Source: JBCCRH01 sp039208045 (GTDB taxonomy: Bacteria; Bacteroidota; Bacteroidia; Chitinophagales; Saprospiraceae). Taken from it: a stretch of 14,014 bases of DNA. The notes beneath the pieces were generated by a model. That model was not told where the DNA came from and made no database searches. It worked only from the letters and a program-made list of their open reading frames with translations. Of the stretch, positions 6,758 to 12,899 are shown one piece after another. Where the stretch lies: contig JBCCRH010000122.1 of NCBI GenBank assembly GCA_039208045.1, positions 1 to 14,014 on the forward strand, in the 5' to 3' direction. A program made the translations under genes and the position numbers. The first letter of the stretch is position 1, and the number at the start of each line of letters is the position of its first letter.

Positions 6758-6780
6758 GGCCTCAAATTTAATTTCAGGCC
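6758..6780 (-). terminator. Probable terminator of the propeller gene
   Basis: GGCCTCAAATT pairs with AATTTCAGGCC around one central base, with one mismatch. On the minus strand it is followed by GTTTCTTT, a weak T tract, and lies about 40 bases after the stop of the propeller gene. It may also stop transcription from the left. Confidence 0.4.
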
Positions 6781-6821
6781 ACTCTAAATTAAAGATAAGC
6801 CACTTAATTTAATTTGGCAAA

Positions 6822-7946
6822 CTACTTTTTGACAAAAGCATACGCCTGATGATAGGATGGCCCGCCCTGTAAAGAAAGAAAATAATTGCCAGCAGGCAGG
6901 GTATCGATGTCAATGCTCAGCTTGTGTAAGCCTTGTTGATAGAGTTGCGCTGCCCCTCGGTTGATGACTTGCCCCTTTGCATCTGATATAGACCAGCTTA
7001 GTTGTGCTTTTTCGGTCACTTCAAAAGAGCAATTGAGCAGTTCACTGGCAGGGTTTGGGCCCAACTGGAATGCGCTTACTAGCTGTTGTTCTTCCACATT
7101 CACAACGCCCATTAAATCGGTGATCATTCGGATGCGGCTGCCGTCTGTTATTAATAGGGTATCTCCGTTGGGGCTGTGAACAATGCCGTTTGGTTGAGTA
7201 AAACGGGCTGCACTGGCGGTGCCATCTGAGTGGTCAACGCTGCCATTGCCTGCAAACACCATTACCTCGTCTTCATCCACTCGATAAATTTGACGTCCGG
7301 CAAAAGAAGCTACATAAACGTAGTCGTCCAATAGCGTAATATAGCCCATAAAGCCATTTACGGGTAAGTTGGCAAAATCAGTAATCTCGCCCTCTGCATC
7401 GACTAAGTGAATCTGCGAATTGTTGAAGTTGGCCACTAGATACTCATCTTCATCGTACTTAATGATGCCATCTGGGCCATTGATGCCACCACCTGAAATC
7501 CAGTTTTCCACCGCCCCCGAAGCGATGTCCACTTTTGCGACCGAATTGTTTCCGTACTGTCCCACCAATAGGGTGGCTGCATCAAAAGCCGTAATTCCGG
7601 TAGGTTGATTTAGGCCAGTGGCTATAACACTAGTAGAGCCATCCTCCTCATTTAGGCGATAAACCGTCCCTGATGCCAAGCCTGAAAAGTAAAAATTCCC
7701 AGCAGCATCAAAGCCGCCACCTGCCATATTGGGTATGCCAGTGACTATCGTCTCTACCGTACCATCCAGCGAAACTTGATACAAACGTCCGTTATTAAAA
7801 TCAACGGCATAAATGATACCCGCCGGATTCCAATGAATAGCTTCAAAAGTTTTAGATGAATCGTTGACTAAAGTGGTCACGGTCTGCGCATGAGCAGCGG
7901 TAGTCATCAGCATAATTAATAGTGCATAGATAGCTTGTGGTTGCAT
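6822..7946 (-). CDS. Exported beta-propeller (NHL/SMP-30-like) with T9SS type A sorting domain
   Basis: 374 residues. A signal peptide (1-20, AHA cleavage) is followed by about six propeller blades (25-280). The blades carry repeated NHL/SMP-30-type strands such as GIIYAVDFNNGRLYQVSLDG, GNFYFSGLASGTVYRL and DEYLVANFNNSQIHLVD, and end in the canonical ARFTQPNGIVHSPNGDTLLI (247-266). Residues about 290-374 form a T9SS type A sorting domain: FQLGPNPASELLNCSF, SDAKGQVINRG, LPAGNYFLSL and a basic C-terminus. The protein should cross the inner membrane by Sec and the outer membrane by the type IX system, ending on the cell surface or in the medium. Ligand or enzymatic activity is unknown; lactonase-like catalytic metal ligands were not identified. 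It is divergent from the AraC-type regulator gene, with 143 bases between the start codons. Confidence 0.85.
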   Translation of the reverse strand: MQPQAIYALLIMLMTTAAHAQTVTTLVNDSSKTFEAIHWNPAGIIYAVDFNNGRLYQVSLDGTVETIVTGIPNMAGGGFDAAGNFYFSGLASGTVYRLNEEDGSTSVIATGLNQPTGITAFDAATLLVGQYGNNSVAKVDIASGAVENWISGGGINGPDGIIKYDEDEYLVANFNNSQIHLVDAEGEITDFANLPVNGFMGYITLLDDYVYVASFAGRQIYRVDEDEVMVFAGNGSVDHSDGTASAARFTQPNGIVHSPNGDTLLITDGSRIRMITDLMGVVNVEEQQLVSAFQLGPNPASELLNCSFEVTEKAQLSWSISDAKGQVINRGAAQLYQQGLHKLSIDIDTLPAGNYFLSLQGGPSYHQAYAFVKK

Positions 7947-8030
7947 TGCAGTAATGTTTTTTGTGAAAAATCGTTCGCTGCAATTTTATTTGAAAATGTT
8001 TACTAAAAGTCGCTTTTGTCAGGCGTAAGC

Positions 8031-8052
8031 GTTCATCTCCTCCCAAATGAAC
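8031..8052. promoter_or_regulatory. Dyad between the divergent propeller and AraC-type genes
   Basis: GTTCAT (8031-8036) and ATGAAC (8047-8052) form a 6-bp inverted repeat with a 10-base spacer, in the 143-base gap between divergent start codons. It is a possible operator for the neighbouring regulator. The dyad is short enough to arise by chance. Confidence 0.25.
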
Positions 8053-8089
8053 TTATTTTCGCTACCATCACCTATCTACCAAAAAAGCT

Positions 8090-9199
8090 ATGACCATCCA
8101 GCCGTTTAGCCTGCTCTTCTTATTCGGAACCTTCCAAAGTCTTTTAATGCTGATTGCCCTCCATTCGGAAAGCGCACTGCCTAAGGCTCAAAAAAAACTC
8201 GTCAGTGCGCTCTTGACTATTCTGGGGGTTGTCCTTCTTTACTATGTTATTATTGTCAATGAATATTATAGTGTTTACCCTTATATCGATTCCCTTGGAA
8301 CAGCGGCCTGGATGGCGCTGATGCCTACTTTTTATGTGCTCACCAAAAGTCTGACGAATCCTAGTTGGCAACTGAAGTGGAGGCATATTATTCTTTTTGC
8401 AGTGCCTTTATCTTTTGTAGCCGAAGGTATCCTAACCACAGCAGGTCTGCCCATTTGGCTGTACGCTTGGGTCGGAAATGCTGATCGATATTTAGATATA
8501 TGGATGCTGCTCTTTTTTAGTACTGGCCTCTTTTTTGGGGTAAAAAGTGTAAGCCACTTATGGACTTTTGATGACTCCCAATTGTACAGAGAGTTGAAAT
8601 GGTTTGCTTACCTGTTTCTGCTTATTTTGCTTGTTTTTGGGCTTGTTTTCTTGTTCATTCGTGGCAATTATGTGATCCATTTTGAGCTTTCGCTAATAGC
8701 TCTCTTCGAAATTGCCATCTTCATTTTGGTCTTTAAATTCTTTCAAGCCAATGGGATCAAGAATTTATTTTCTCCGTTTAAGAAAAGCTATGCCACTGCT
8801 CAGCACAGTCAGTTGCAGCTTTGGTCAAGGCAGTTGGAGGAGTTGATGCAAAACGAAAAGCCCTTTTTGGATAAAAAATTGAATCTTAATAAATTAAGTG
8901 CGATTGCTCAGCGCTCCCCCAATGATTTATCGCGGCTCTTCAGTCAGTACTATCAGTGTAACTTCTACGATTTTGTCAACAAATATCGCTTGCAGCATCT
9001 GGAAAGAATCATTCAGCGACCTGGTGCGGAACAGTATAAAATCATTGCTTTGGCAGAAGAAAGCGGCTTCAACAGCAAAGCTACTTTCTATAAAGTGTTT
9101 AAGGAAAAACACGCGATGACGCCTACCCAGTTTTTAAAGCAAAGGAAAAAACCGATTGATAACTCCAATATGTCTGCTGATACCAGCACCACTAACTAA
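8090..9199 (+). CDS. Membrane-bound AraC-family transcriptional regulator
   Basis: 369 residues. The first 220 residues hold about seven hydrophobic segments (roughly 6-25, 38-57, 70-87, 98-116, 135-152, 170-190 and 196-218). A loop and then a C-terminal AraC DNA-binding domain follow (about 258-350). The first helix-turn-helix runs through LNLNKLSAIAQRSPNDLSRL. The second runs through IIALAEESGFNSKATFYKVF, followed by the family signature MTPTQFLKQR. Such 7TM-AraC proteins are frequent in Bacteroidota and presumably sense a membrane or extracellular signal and regulate genes from the membrane. The divergent propeller gene is the natural candidate target. No terminator is evident before the next promoter block at 9246. 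Confidence 0.88.
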   Translation: MTIQPFSLLFLFGTFQSLLMLIALHSESALPKAQKKLVSALLTILGVVLLYYVIIVNEYYSVYPYIDSLGTAAWMALMPTFYVLTKSLTNPSWQLKWRHIILFAVPLSFVAEGILTTAGLPIWLYAWVGNADRYLDIWMLLFFSTGLFFGVKSVSHLWTFDDSQLYRELKWFAYLFLLILLVFGLVFLFIRGNYVIHFELSLIALFEIAIFILVFKFFQANGIKNLFSPFKKSYATAQHSQLQLWSRQLEELMQNEKPFLDKKLNLNKLSAIAQRSPNDLSRLFSQYYQCNFYDFVNKYRLQHLERIIQRPGAEQYKIIALAEESGFNSKATFYKVFKEKHAMTPTQFLKQRKKPIDNSNMSADTSTTN

Positions 9200-9245
9200 G
9201 TCTAAGTCCATTATTGATGATTAAAAGTGAAAAAATAAGGCTGCT

Positions 9246-9310
9246 GGAACAAAAGTCCACCAAGTTGGAACAATAGGCGAAAAAGTGCAGGGCAAAAGCG
9301 CGCACCTTTG
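9246..9310 (+). promoter_or_regulatory. Direct-repeat operator plus -7 element of TonB-domain gene copy 2
   Basis: This is the clearest of the three blocks. GGAACAAAA (from 9246) and GGAACAATA (from 9267) are direct repeats 21 bp apart with TCCACCA between them. The -7 element CACCTTTG ends at 9310, and its TTTG begins 36 bp after the C of the second repeat. The spacing equals that of copies 1 and 3 to the base. No -33 TTG element stands between the repeats and the -7 box. Confidence 0.75.
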
Positions 9311-9314
9311 TAAT

Positions 9315-9340
9315 GTACACTTCGACTTCGCTCAGTGTAC
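9315..9340 (+). repeat. REP-like hairpin in the 5' leader of copy 2
   Basis: GTACACT (9315-9321) pairs with AGTGTAC (9334-9340) around the same loop sequence as in copy 1 (CGACTTCGCTC). It has the same orientation and the same distance from the -7 box as copy 1, but a shorter stem. Confidence 0.7.
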
Positions 9341-9389
9341 GAGAAACAAAAAACCTATTAAATTTTCTAGCTTTTAAAAAACCAGTATC

Positions 9390-9842
9390 ATGAAAAATTT
9401 TATCGCCATCTTCGTTTTCTTTGCAACCACATTCACTTTTGCGCAAGCACAAACTACTGCCCCAGACTACAGCCAAGCTACCGCAGCCGTAACTAAGTCC
9501 GATAAAGCCCCAGCTACCACTGCTAGTACTTCTCCTTTTGGGCCAACGCGCAGGGCAGAATTTCCAGGTGGGGTGTCAGCCTTGAAAACCTATTTGAGTG
9601 AAAACGCCAGCTATACGCCGCTTGCACAAGAGCAAGCTTTTGAAGGCGAAGTAACCGTACAGTTTGTAGTAAATGCAGACGGTACCGTTAGCAACCCCAT
9701 AGCAAAAGGTACTGCTGATGAGGTGTTAGTGAACAATGCGATTGCTACTATTAAGAATATGCCAGAATGGAAGCCTGCTTTGCAAAATGGTACTGCTGTA
9801 AAAACAAAAATGGCAGTGAAAATAAATTACAACTTGCAGTAA
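9390..9842 (+). CDS. Exported stand-alone TonB C-terminal domain protein, copy 2
   Basis: 150 residues with the same plan as the copy at 1482: signal peptide to AQA at residue 20, a Thr/Ala/Ser/Lys linker, TSPFGPTRRAEFPGG (about 47-61), and a TonB_C domain with EGEVTVQFVVNADGTV and MPEWKPALQNGTAV, ending KINYNLQ. It has no membrane anchor or lipobox after cleavage. The first 77 bases of the coding region differ from copy 3 at only one position, whereas later codons differ freely at silent sites. This suggests recent gene conversion between the two. A Thr at residue 136 replaces the Arg found in the other two copies (QNGTAV against QNGRAV). It is convergent with the PepSY operon, whose last gene ends 88 bases away. 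Confidence 0.85.
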   Translation: MKNFIAIFVFFATTFTFAQAQTTAPDYSQATAAVTKSDKAPATTASTSPFGPTRRAEFPGGVSALKTYLSENASYTPLAQEQAFEGEVTVQFVVNADGTVSNPIAKGTADEVLVNNAIATIKNMPEWKPALQNGTAVKTKMAVKINYNLQ

Positions 9843-9870
9843 AATACTTATAATCCCATGAACAGCACGG

Positions 9871-9906
9871 CACCCGTCCGTCCACCTTAGGTGGGCGAGG
9901 CGGGTG
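9871..9906 (+). terminator. Hairpin after TonB-domain gene copy 2
   Basis: CACCCG (9871-9876) pairs with CGGGTG (9901-9906), and an inner CCACC/GGTGG stem closes on a TTAG loop. The T tract that follows is poor (TTCTCATTT), so it is a weaker terminator than those of copies 1 and 3. It lies between convergent genes and may serve both directions. Confidence 0.55.
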
Positions 9907-9930
9907 TTCTCATTTACCTTCTATTGAGTT

Positions 9931-11592
9931 TTAACTTCTATTGAGCTTAAAAAAGCCTAGAATGGAAGGGCTCGCCTTGGCAGGAACCTTTTCGGCCACT
10001 GGTTCTTGCAGCTGAGGCGCCTCTGGTTTGTCAGATGCTGTTTTTACTTTTAGTAGGAAGATAGATACATAGAGGGCTGCTAAGCCTGTAAATAGCCAGA
10101 ATAAGTCGACATAAGCAACAGCAGGATAGGGCTCGATCATCTTCCACACCCAGGCGTCGGCCATGAGGCCATTGAGGAGGGGAATAGTGAGTGAGAGTAG
10201 CCCACCCATCAGAAGATAATTGCGATTTTGCTGCGCATATTTATTCCAAAATAGGCCAACAACAGTGAGTAAGAGCCAGCTAGAAAAGAAAATGATATTG
10301 ACAATACCTACCCGCCCATCTAGCTCCATAGGCACTAATTTATTGGCCATAAAGATAATGGCAAAGGCAGGGAACATACTCAAGCAAATAGCGAGATACA
10401 CCTTAGTTACTCGATGGTGAAAAAGCCGCTGTTTATGGTTATACTTTTTATTATCGCGTGCTGTTCGCCAAATCAACACACCGCTGATAATCATAAAGCA
10501 AGTAATCATGGCCAATACGAAATACATAATCCTTACCATAGGGCCACCAAAGGTGCCAAAGTGTAGCTGGGCAATATAATCGATAACTTTATTACTGTAT
10601 GTCTTATGCTGAGGCAAGACACTATACTCCTCTAGCAAGGCCCCATCTTTTAAGCTCATTGTGATGACCCCTGAGCCAGCAAGGTTTTGTCTGTCATTCA
10701 AATACCAAGAAGCTACTCCATCATCTTTGCTATAATTGCGTAATTGCACAGTTCTTATATGATAGTCAGGATAAGAAGACTGTACTTGATCAGCAAGTAC
10801 GTCGAGTGACAAATGGTCAGCATCTGGTGCATCTTGGGCCAATGATATGGCTCGATAGGGTTGAGCTTTAGCAAATACTTTGGAAGAATCCCCATCATAG
10901 AGCAGAAATACGCCAGGCAAGAGGATCAGCGTGAGTAGTCCAAAAAAAGCGCCAGTAATGGCATAGATCACTTGGAAAGGAAGTCCAATAAGGCCGAATA
11001 CGATATGAGCATTGATCCATATTTTTTTCCAATTGCTACCTGCTGTAATAAAGGCGTAGAACTTCGTGATTAGATTTTTCCAATGGATTAACAGACCGGT
11101 AATTGTGGCAAATAAAAAGAAGAGGGCAACTAAGCCTGATAGATAAAGCCCTATTAAAGGTATTTGATCGAAGTAATGTAGATGATAAAGGGTATCACCT
11201 ACAGTAGTCTTTGGCGCTCTAATATCATGAATTTGGTGGTCAATTGGACTGAGATAAGTGGCTAGGCGTTGCGTGGTGGTATCAGTATTGTGGTAAGCAC
11301 CATATACATAGAGAACAGGGCGCTCTTTGGTGGGTAATACGAGGGAGGTAGTTTGGTAATAGTTAAGCTGATAGGCGCTATCTACCAGAGCGACTGCTTG
11401 GTCTAAGTTTACTTCTTCCACCAATAGCTGTTGCATGTCAGGGTTTTCCCACTGACCTATTTCATCTCTAAATAAGGAGAAAGCACCCGCATAGAAGATG
11501 ACGAATAAGGCAAAACTAATGGCAATGCCAGAAACGGTATGGGTATGAAAAAGTACATTGTGCGCCCTTTTGTTCAGTCCCTTAAGCTTCAT
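9931..11592 (-). CDS. PepSY-associated transmembrane protein, iron-uptake type
   Basis: 553 residues with about eight membrane helices (near 19-41, 148-170, 192-232, 352-375, 395-415, 427-447, 455-475 and 487-512). The N-terminal HNVLFHTHTVSGIAIS places paired histidines just before helix 1, and LHFGTFGG (343-350) is the conserved PepSY_TM motif. Two periplasmic loops (about 42-145 and 235-345) carry PepSY-like segments. The family includes membrane proteins linked to siderophore and iron use, some acting as ferric-siderophore reductases with haem held by histidines. Its activity here is inferred. It is the last gene of a three-gene set, beginning one base after the stop of the preceding gene, which implies translational coupling. 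The C-terminal tail (about 515-553) is hydrophilic and rich in Pro, Glu and Lys. Confidence 0.82.
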   Translation of the reverse strand: MKLKGLNKRAHNVLFHTHTVSGIAISFALFVIFYAGAFSLFRDEIGQWENPDMQQLLVEEVNLDQAVALVDSAYQLNYYQTTSLVLPTKERPVLYVYGAYHNTDTTTQRLATYLSPIDHQIHDIRAPKTTVGDTLYHLHYFDQIPLIGLYLSGLVALFFLFATITGLLIHWKNLITKFYAFITAGSNWKKIWINAHIVFGLIGLPFQVIYAITGAFFGLLTLILLPGVFLLYDGDSSKVFAKAQPYRAISLAQDAPDADHLSLDVLADQVQSSYPDYHIRTVQLRNYSKDDGVASWYLNDRQNLAGSGVITMSLKDGALLEEYSVLPQHKTYSNKVIDYIAQLHFGTFGGPMVRIMYFVLAMITCFMIISGVLIWRTARDNKKYNHKQRLFHHRVTKVYLAICLSMFPAFAIIFMANKLVPMELDGRVGIVNIIFFSSWLLLTVVGLFWNKYAQQNRNYLLMGGLLSLTIPLLNGLMADAWVWKMIEPYPAVAYVDLFWLFTGLAALYVSIFLLKVKTASDKPEAPQLQEPVAEKVPAKASPSILGFFKLNRS

Positions 11593-11593
11593 G

Positions 11594-11869
11594 TTACAGA
11601 TAGATTAATAGTCCACCAATGATGATCACCGATAATAATATTGTCCAAGCCGCCCAAGCCTTTCGAATTAAAAAAACCATAATCATTAGGCCAACCCACA
11701 TCATGAAAGAGCTATAAGTAGAAGTGAGTACAACAGGGGCATCATTCGCTACATTTTTTGCTACAGCAACATGGAGAACCATAGTAGCAAAATAGGTACC
11801 AATGATAGCCGCCGTTACCTTGCTAAAGCGCGTCCAACCTGAAGATAAGTATTTTGGATTTGCTGGCAT
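11594..11869 (-). CDS. Small membrane protein resembling DUF3649 (siderophore-operon partner)
   Basis: 91 residues with three hydrophobic segments (about 16-37, 46-65 and 71-91). The pattern SKVTAAIIGTYFATM, then MVFLIRKAWAAWTILL, follows what I recall of DUF3649 proteins, with a Gly-Tyr near the first helix and R..W.AW before the last. Those proteins sit next to PepSY and DUF3325 genes in siderophore-uptake operons of other phyla. It lies between the other two operon members with one-base gaps on both sides, so the three are almost certainly co-translated and may form one inner-membrane complex. The biochemical function is unknown. Confidence 0.65.
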   Translation of the reverse strand: MPANPKYLSSGWTRFSKVTAAIIGTYFATMVLHVAVAKNVANDAPVVLTSTYSSFMMWVGLMIMVFLIRKAWAAWTILLSVIIIGGLLIYL

Positions 11870-11870
11870 G

Positions 11871-12179
11871 TCAAGTAAGATCTATTAGAATAAATAAAAG
11901 GCCAATAACTCCCCAAAACCACAGCCATTGGGTATTTATTTTAACCGATAGGATCACAGCAGACAAGAGAGTCATCAATGCAGTCATCCAAACCAGGAGC
12001 GCCGTGGGGAATTCAAACGGATAAGTCAATAAAAATAAAGAAAGAAAGGCCAAGGCAGCAGCCGCTGCATTGGCAATGGTTTTATATGGCTTCAAAAATT
12101 CTGACCAATACGCTATCGGAAAGAACTTGGACGAGGCATAAAATAAAAAACAACTGATCAATAGTGCTGCTAGTGCCAT
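11871..12179 (-). CDS. Small membrane protein resembling DUF3325 (siderophore-operon partner)
   Basis: 102 residues when started at the ATG at 12177-12179 (MALAALLISCFLFYASSKFF). It has three or four hydrophobic helices (about 2-17, 33-52, 56-75 and 83-100). It is the first gene of the PepSY operon and has the size and hydropathy of DUF3325 proteins, but the sequence match is loose and the call rests partly on context. The frame is open upstream to 12305. That extension would translate the operator of the divergent gene backwards and adds 42 residues unlike a membrane protein N-terminus, so the shorter start was chosen. A palindrome about 25 bases upstream may control the operon. Confidence 0.55.
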   Translation of the reverse strand: MALAALLISCFLFYASSKFFPIAYWSEFLKPYKTIANAAAAALAFLSLFLLTYPFEFPTALLVWMTALMTLLSAVILSVKINTQWLWFWGVIGLLFILIDLT

Positions 12180-12204
12180 TTTAAGGGAGTACTGCTTGTT
12201 TAAA

Positions 12205-12217
12205 TAGACTAAGTCTA
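12205..12217. promoter_or_regulatory. Palindrome TAGACT-A-AGTCTA upstream of the PepSY operon
   Basis: This is a perfect 6-bp dyad with a one-base centre, 26 bases before the start of the first operon gene. Its shape loosely resembles DtxR/MntR-family boxes (TTAG...CTAA type). With the iron-type operon downstream, a metal-responsive repressor site is a reasonable guess; no regulator gene is in the window. Confidence 0.3.
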
Positions 12218-12255
12218 AATAGAAAGAATTGTTCAAAAGTAAGAATTTTTTCGCT

Positions 12256-12320
12256 GGAACAAAACTCCACCAAATAGAAACAATAGTAGGAATAGGATGC
12301 CTCAAAAGCGTGCACCTTTG
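12256..12320 (+). promoter_or_regulatory. Direct-repeat operator plus -7 element of TonB-domain gene copy 3
   Basis: GGAACAAAA (from 12256) and GAAACAATA (from 12277) are 21 bp apart with TCCACCA between them. The -7 element CACCTTTG ends at 12320, with its TTTG again 36 bp after the C of the second repeat. It lies in a 204-base gap between divergent genes, so the bound regulator could also influence the PepSY operon. Confidence 0.7.
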
Positions 12321-12327
12321 TAATAGA

Positions 12328-12347
12328 CGCTGAGCGAAGCCGAAGCG
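12328..12347 (-). repeat. REP-like element in inverted orientation in the leader of copy 3
   Basis: CGCTGAGCGAAGCCGAAGCG is the reverse complement of the TTCGRCTTCGCTCAG core seen in the leaders of copies 1 and 2, with CGCT/AGCG ends pairing. It has the same place relative to the -7 box but the opposite orientation and different flanking stem bases. This argues that the element moves or inverts independently of the gene. Confidence 0.65.
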
Positions 12348-12383
12348 AACTTAATATTCCTAAATAGCTAAAAACCCAACATC

Positions 12384-12833
12384 ATGAAAAATTTCATCGC
12401 CATCTTCGTTTTCTTTGCAACCACATTCACTTTTGCGCAAGCACAAACTACTGCCCCAGATTATAGCCAAGCAACTGCTGAGGTAGCTACTACAGATAAT
12501 AGTACAGTGACCACAACTGCCTCTCCCTTTGGCCCAACGCGTATGGCTGAATTTCCAGGCGGAGTGGAAGCTTTGGAGGGCTACCTAAACAGACATGCCA
12601 GCTATACTACTTTTGCCAAAGAGCAAGCTTTCGAAGGAGCAGTCACCGTGCAGTTTGTCGTAAATCCAGATGGTACGATCAGCAATCCAGTAGCGAAAGG
12701 CACAGCTAATGAACTATTGGTAAACAACGCCATTGCTACCATCAAGCAGATGCCAGCTTGGAATCCAGCCTTGCAGAATGGCCGCGCAGTAAAAACTAAA
12801 ATGGCCGTGAAGATCAACTACAGCTTAAAATAA
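12384..12833 (+). CDS. Exported stand-alone TonB C-terminal domain protein, copy 3
   Basis: 149 residues. The signal peptide (1-20) is identical in sequence to copy 2, and the mature N-terminus QTTAPDYSQATA is shared with it. A Thr-rich linker follows, then SPFGPTRMAEFPGG (47-60) as in copy 1. The TonB_C domain has EGAVTVQFVVNPDGTI and MPAWNPALQNGRAV, ending KINYSLK. There is no anchor and no lipobox. Its leader keeps the AGCT-TAAAAACCCA-ATC segment before the ATG that copies 1 and 2 also have. It is convergent with the GNAT-like gene, and a good terminator lies between them. Confidence 0.85.
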   Translation: MKNFIAIFVFFATTFTFAQAQTTAPDYSQATAEVATTDNSTVTTTASPFGPTRMAEFPGGVEALEGYLNRHASYTTFAKEQAFEGAVTVQFVVNPDGTISNPVAKGTANELLVNNAIATIKQMPAWNPALQNGRAVKTKMAVKINYSLK

Positions 12834-12864
12834 AATGATTGATATTTGAAATATGGTAGTTTAC

Positions 12865-12896
12865 GGCTCGCCCGCTTTATGCAGGCGAGCCTTTTT
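12865..12896 (+). terminator. Rho-independent terminator of TonB-domain gene copy 3
   Basis: A perfect 8-bp GC-rich stem, GGCTCGCC (12865-12872) with GGCGAGCC (12884-12891), has an 11-base loop and is followed directly by five T residues. The T run is only on the plus-strand side. Confidence 0.85.
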
Positions 12897-12899
12897 GCA

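Noticed and set aside
8898..9119. Small open frames on both strands inside the AraC-type gene
   Set aside because: They overlap the conserved helix-turn-helix coding region in other frames and have no recognisable features of their own.
12180..12305. 42-residue N-terminal extension of the DUF3325-like gene
   Set aside because: It would translate the operator block of the divergent TonB-domain gene in reverse, and the ATG at 12177-12179 begins a proper membrane segment.
1339..12320. Firm assignment of the direct repeats to a LytTR response regulator
   Set aside because: The 21-bp step fits, but the 9-mers match the LytTR consensus poorly and no such regulator is encoded in the window.
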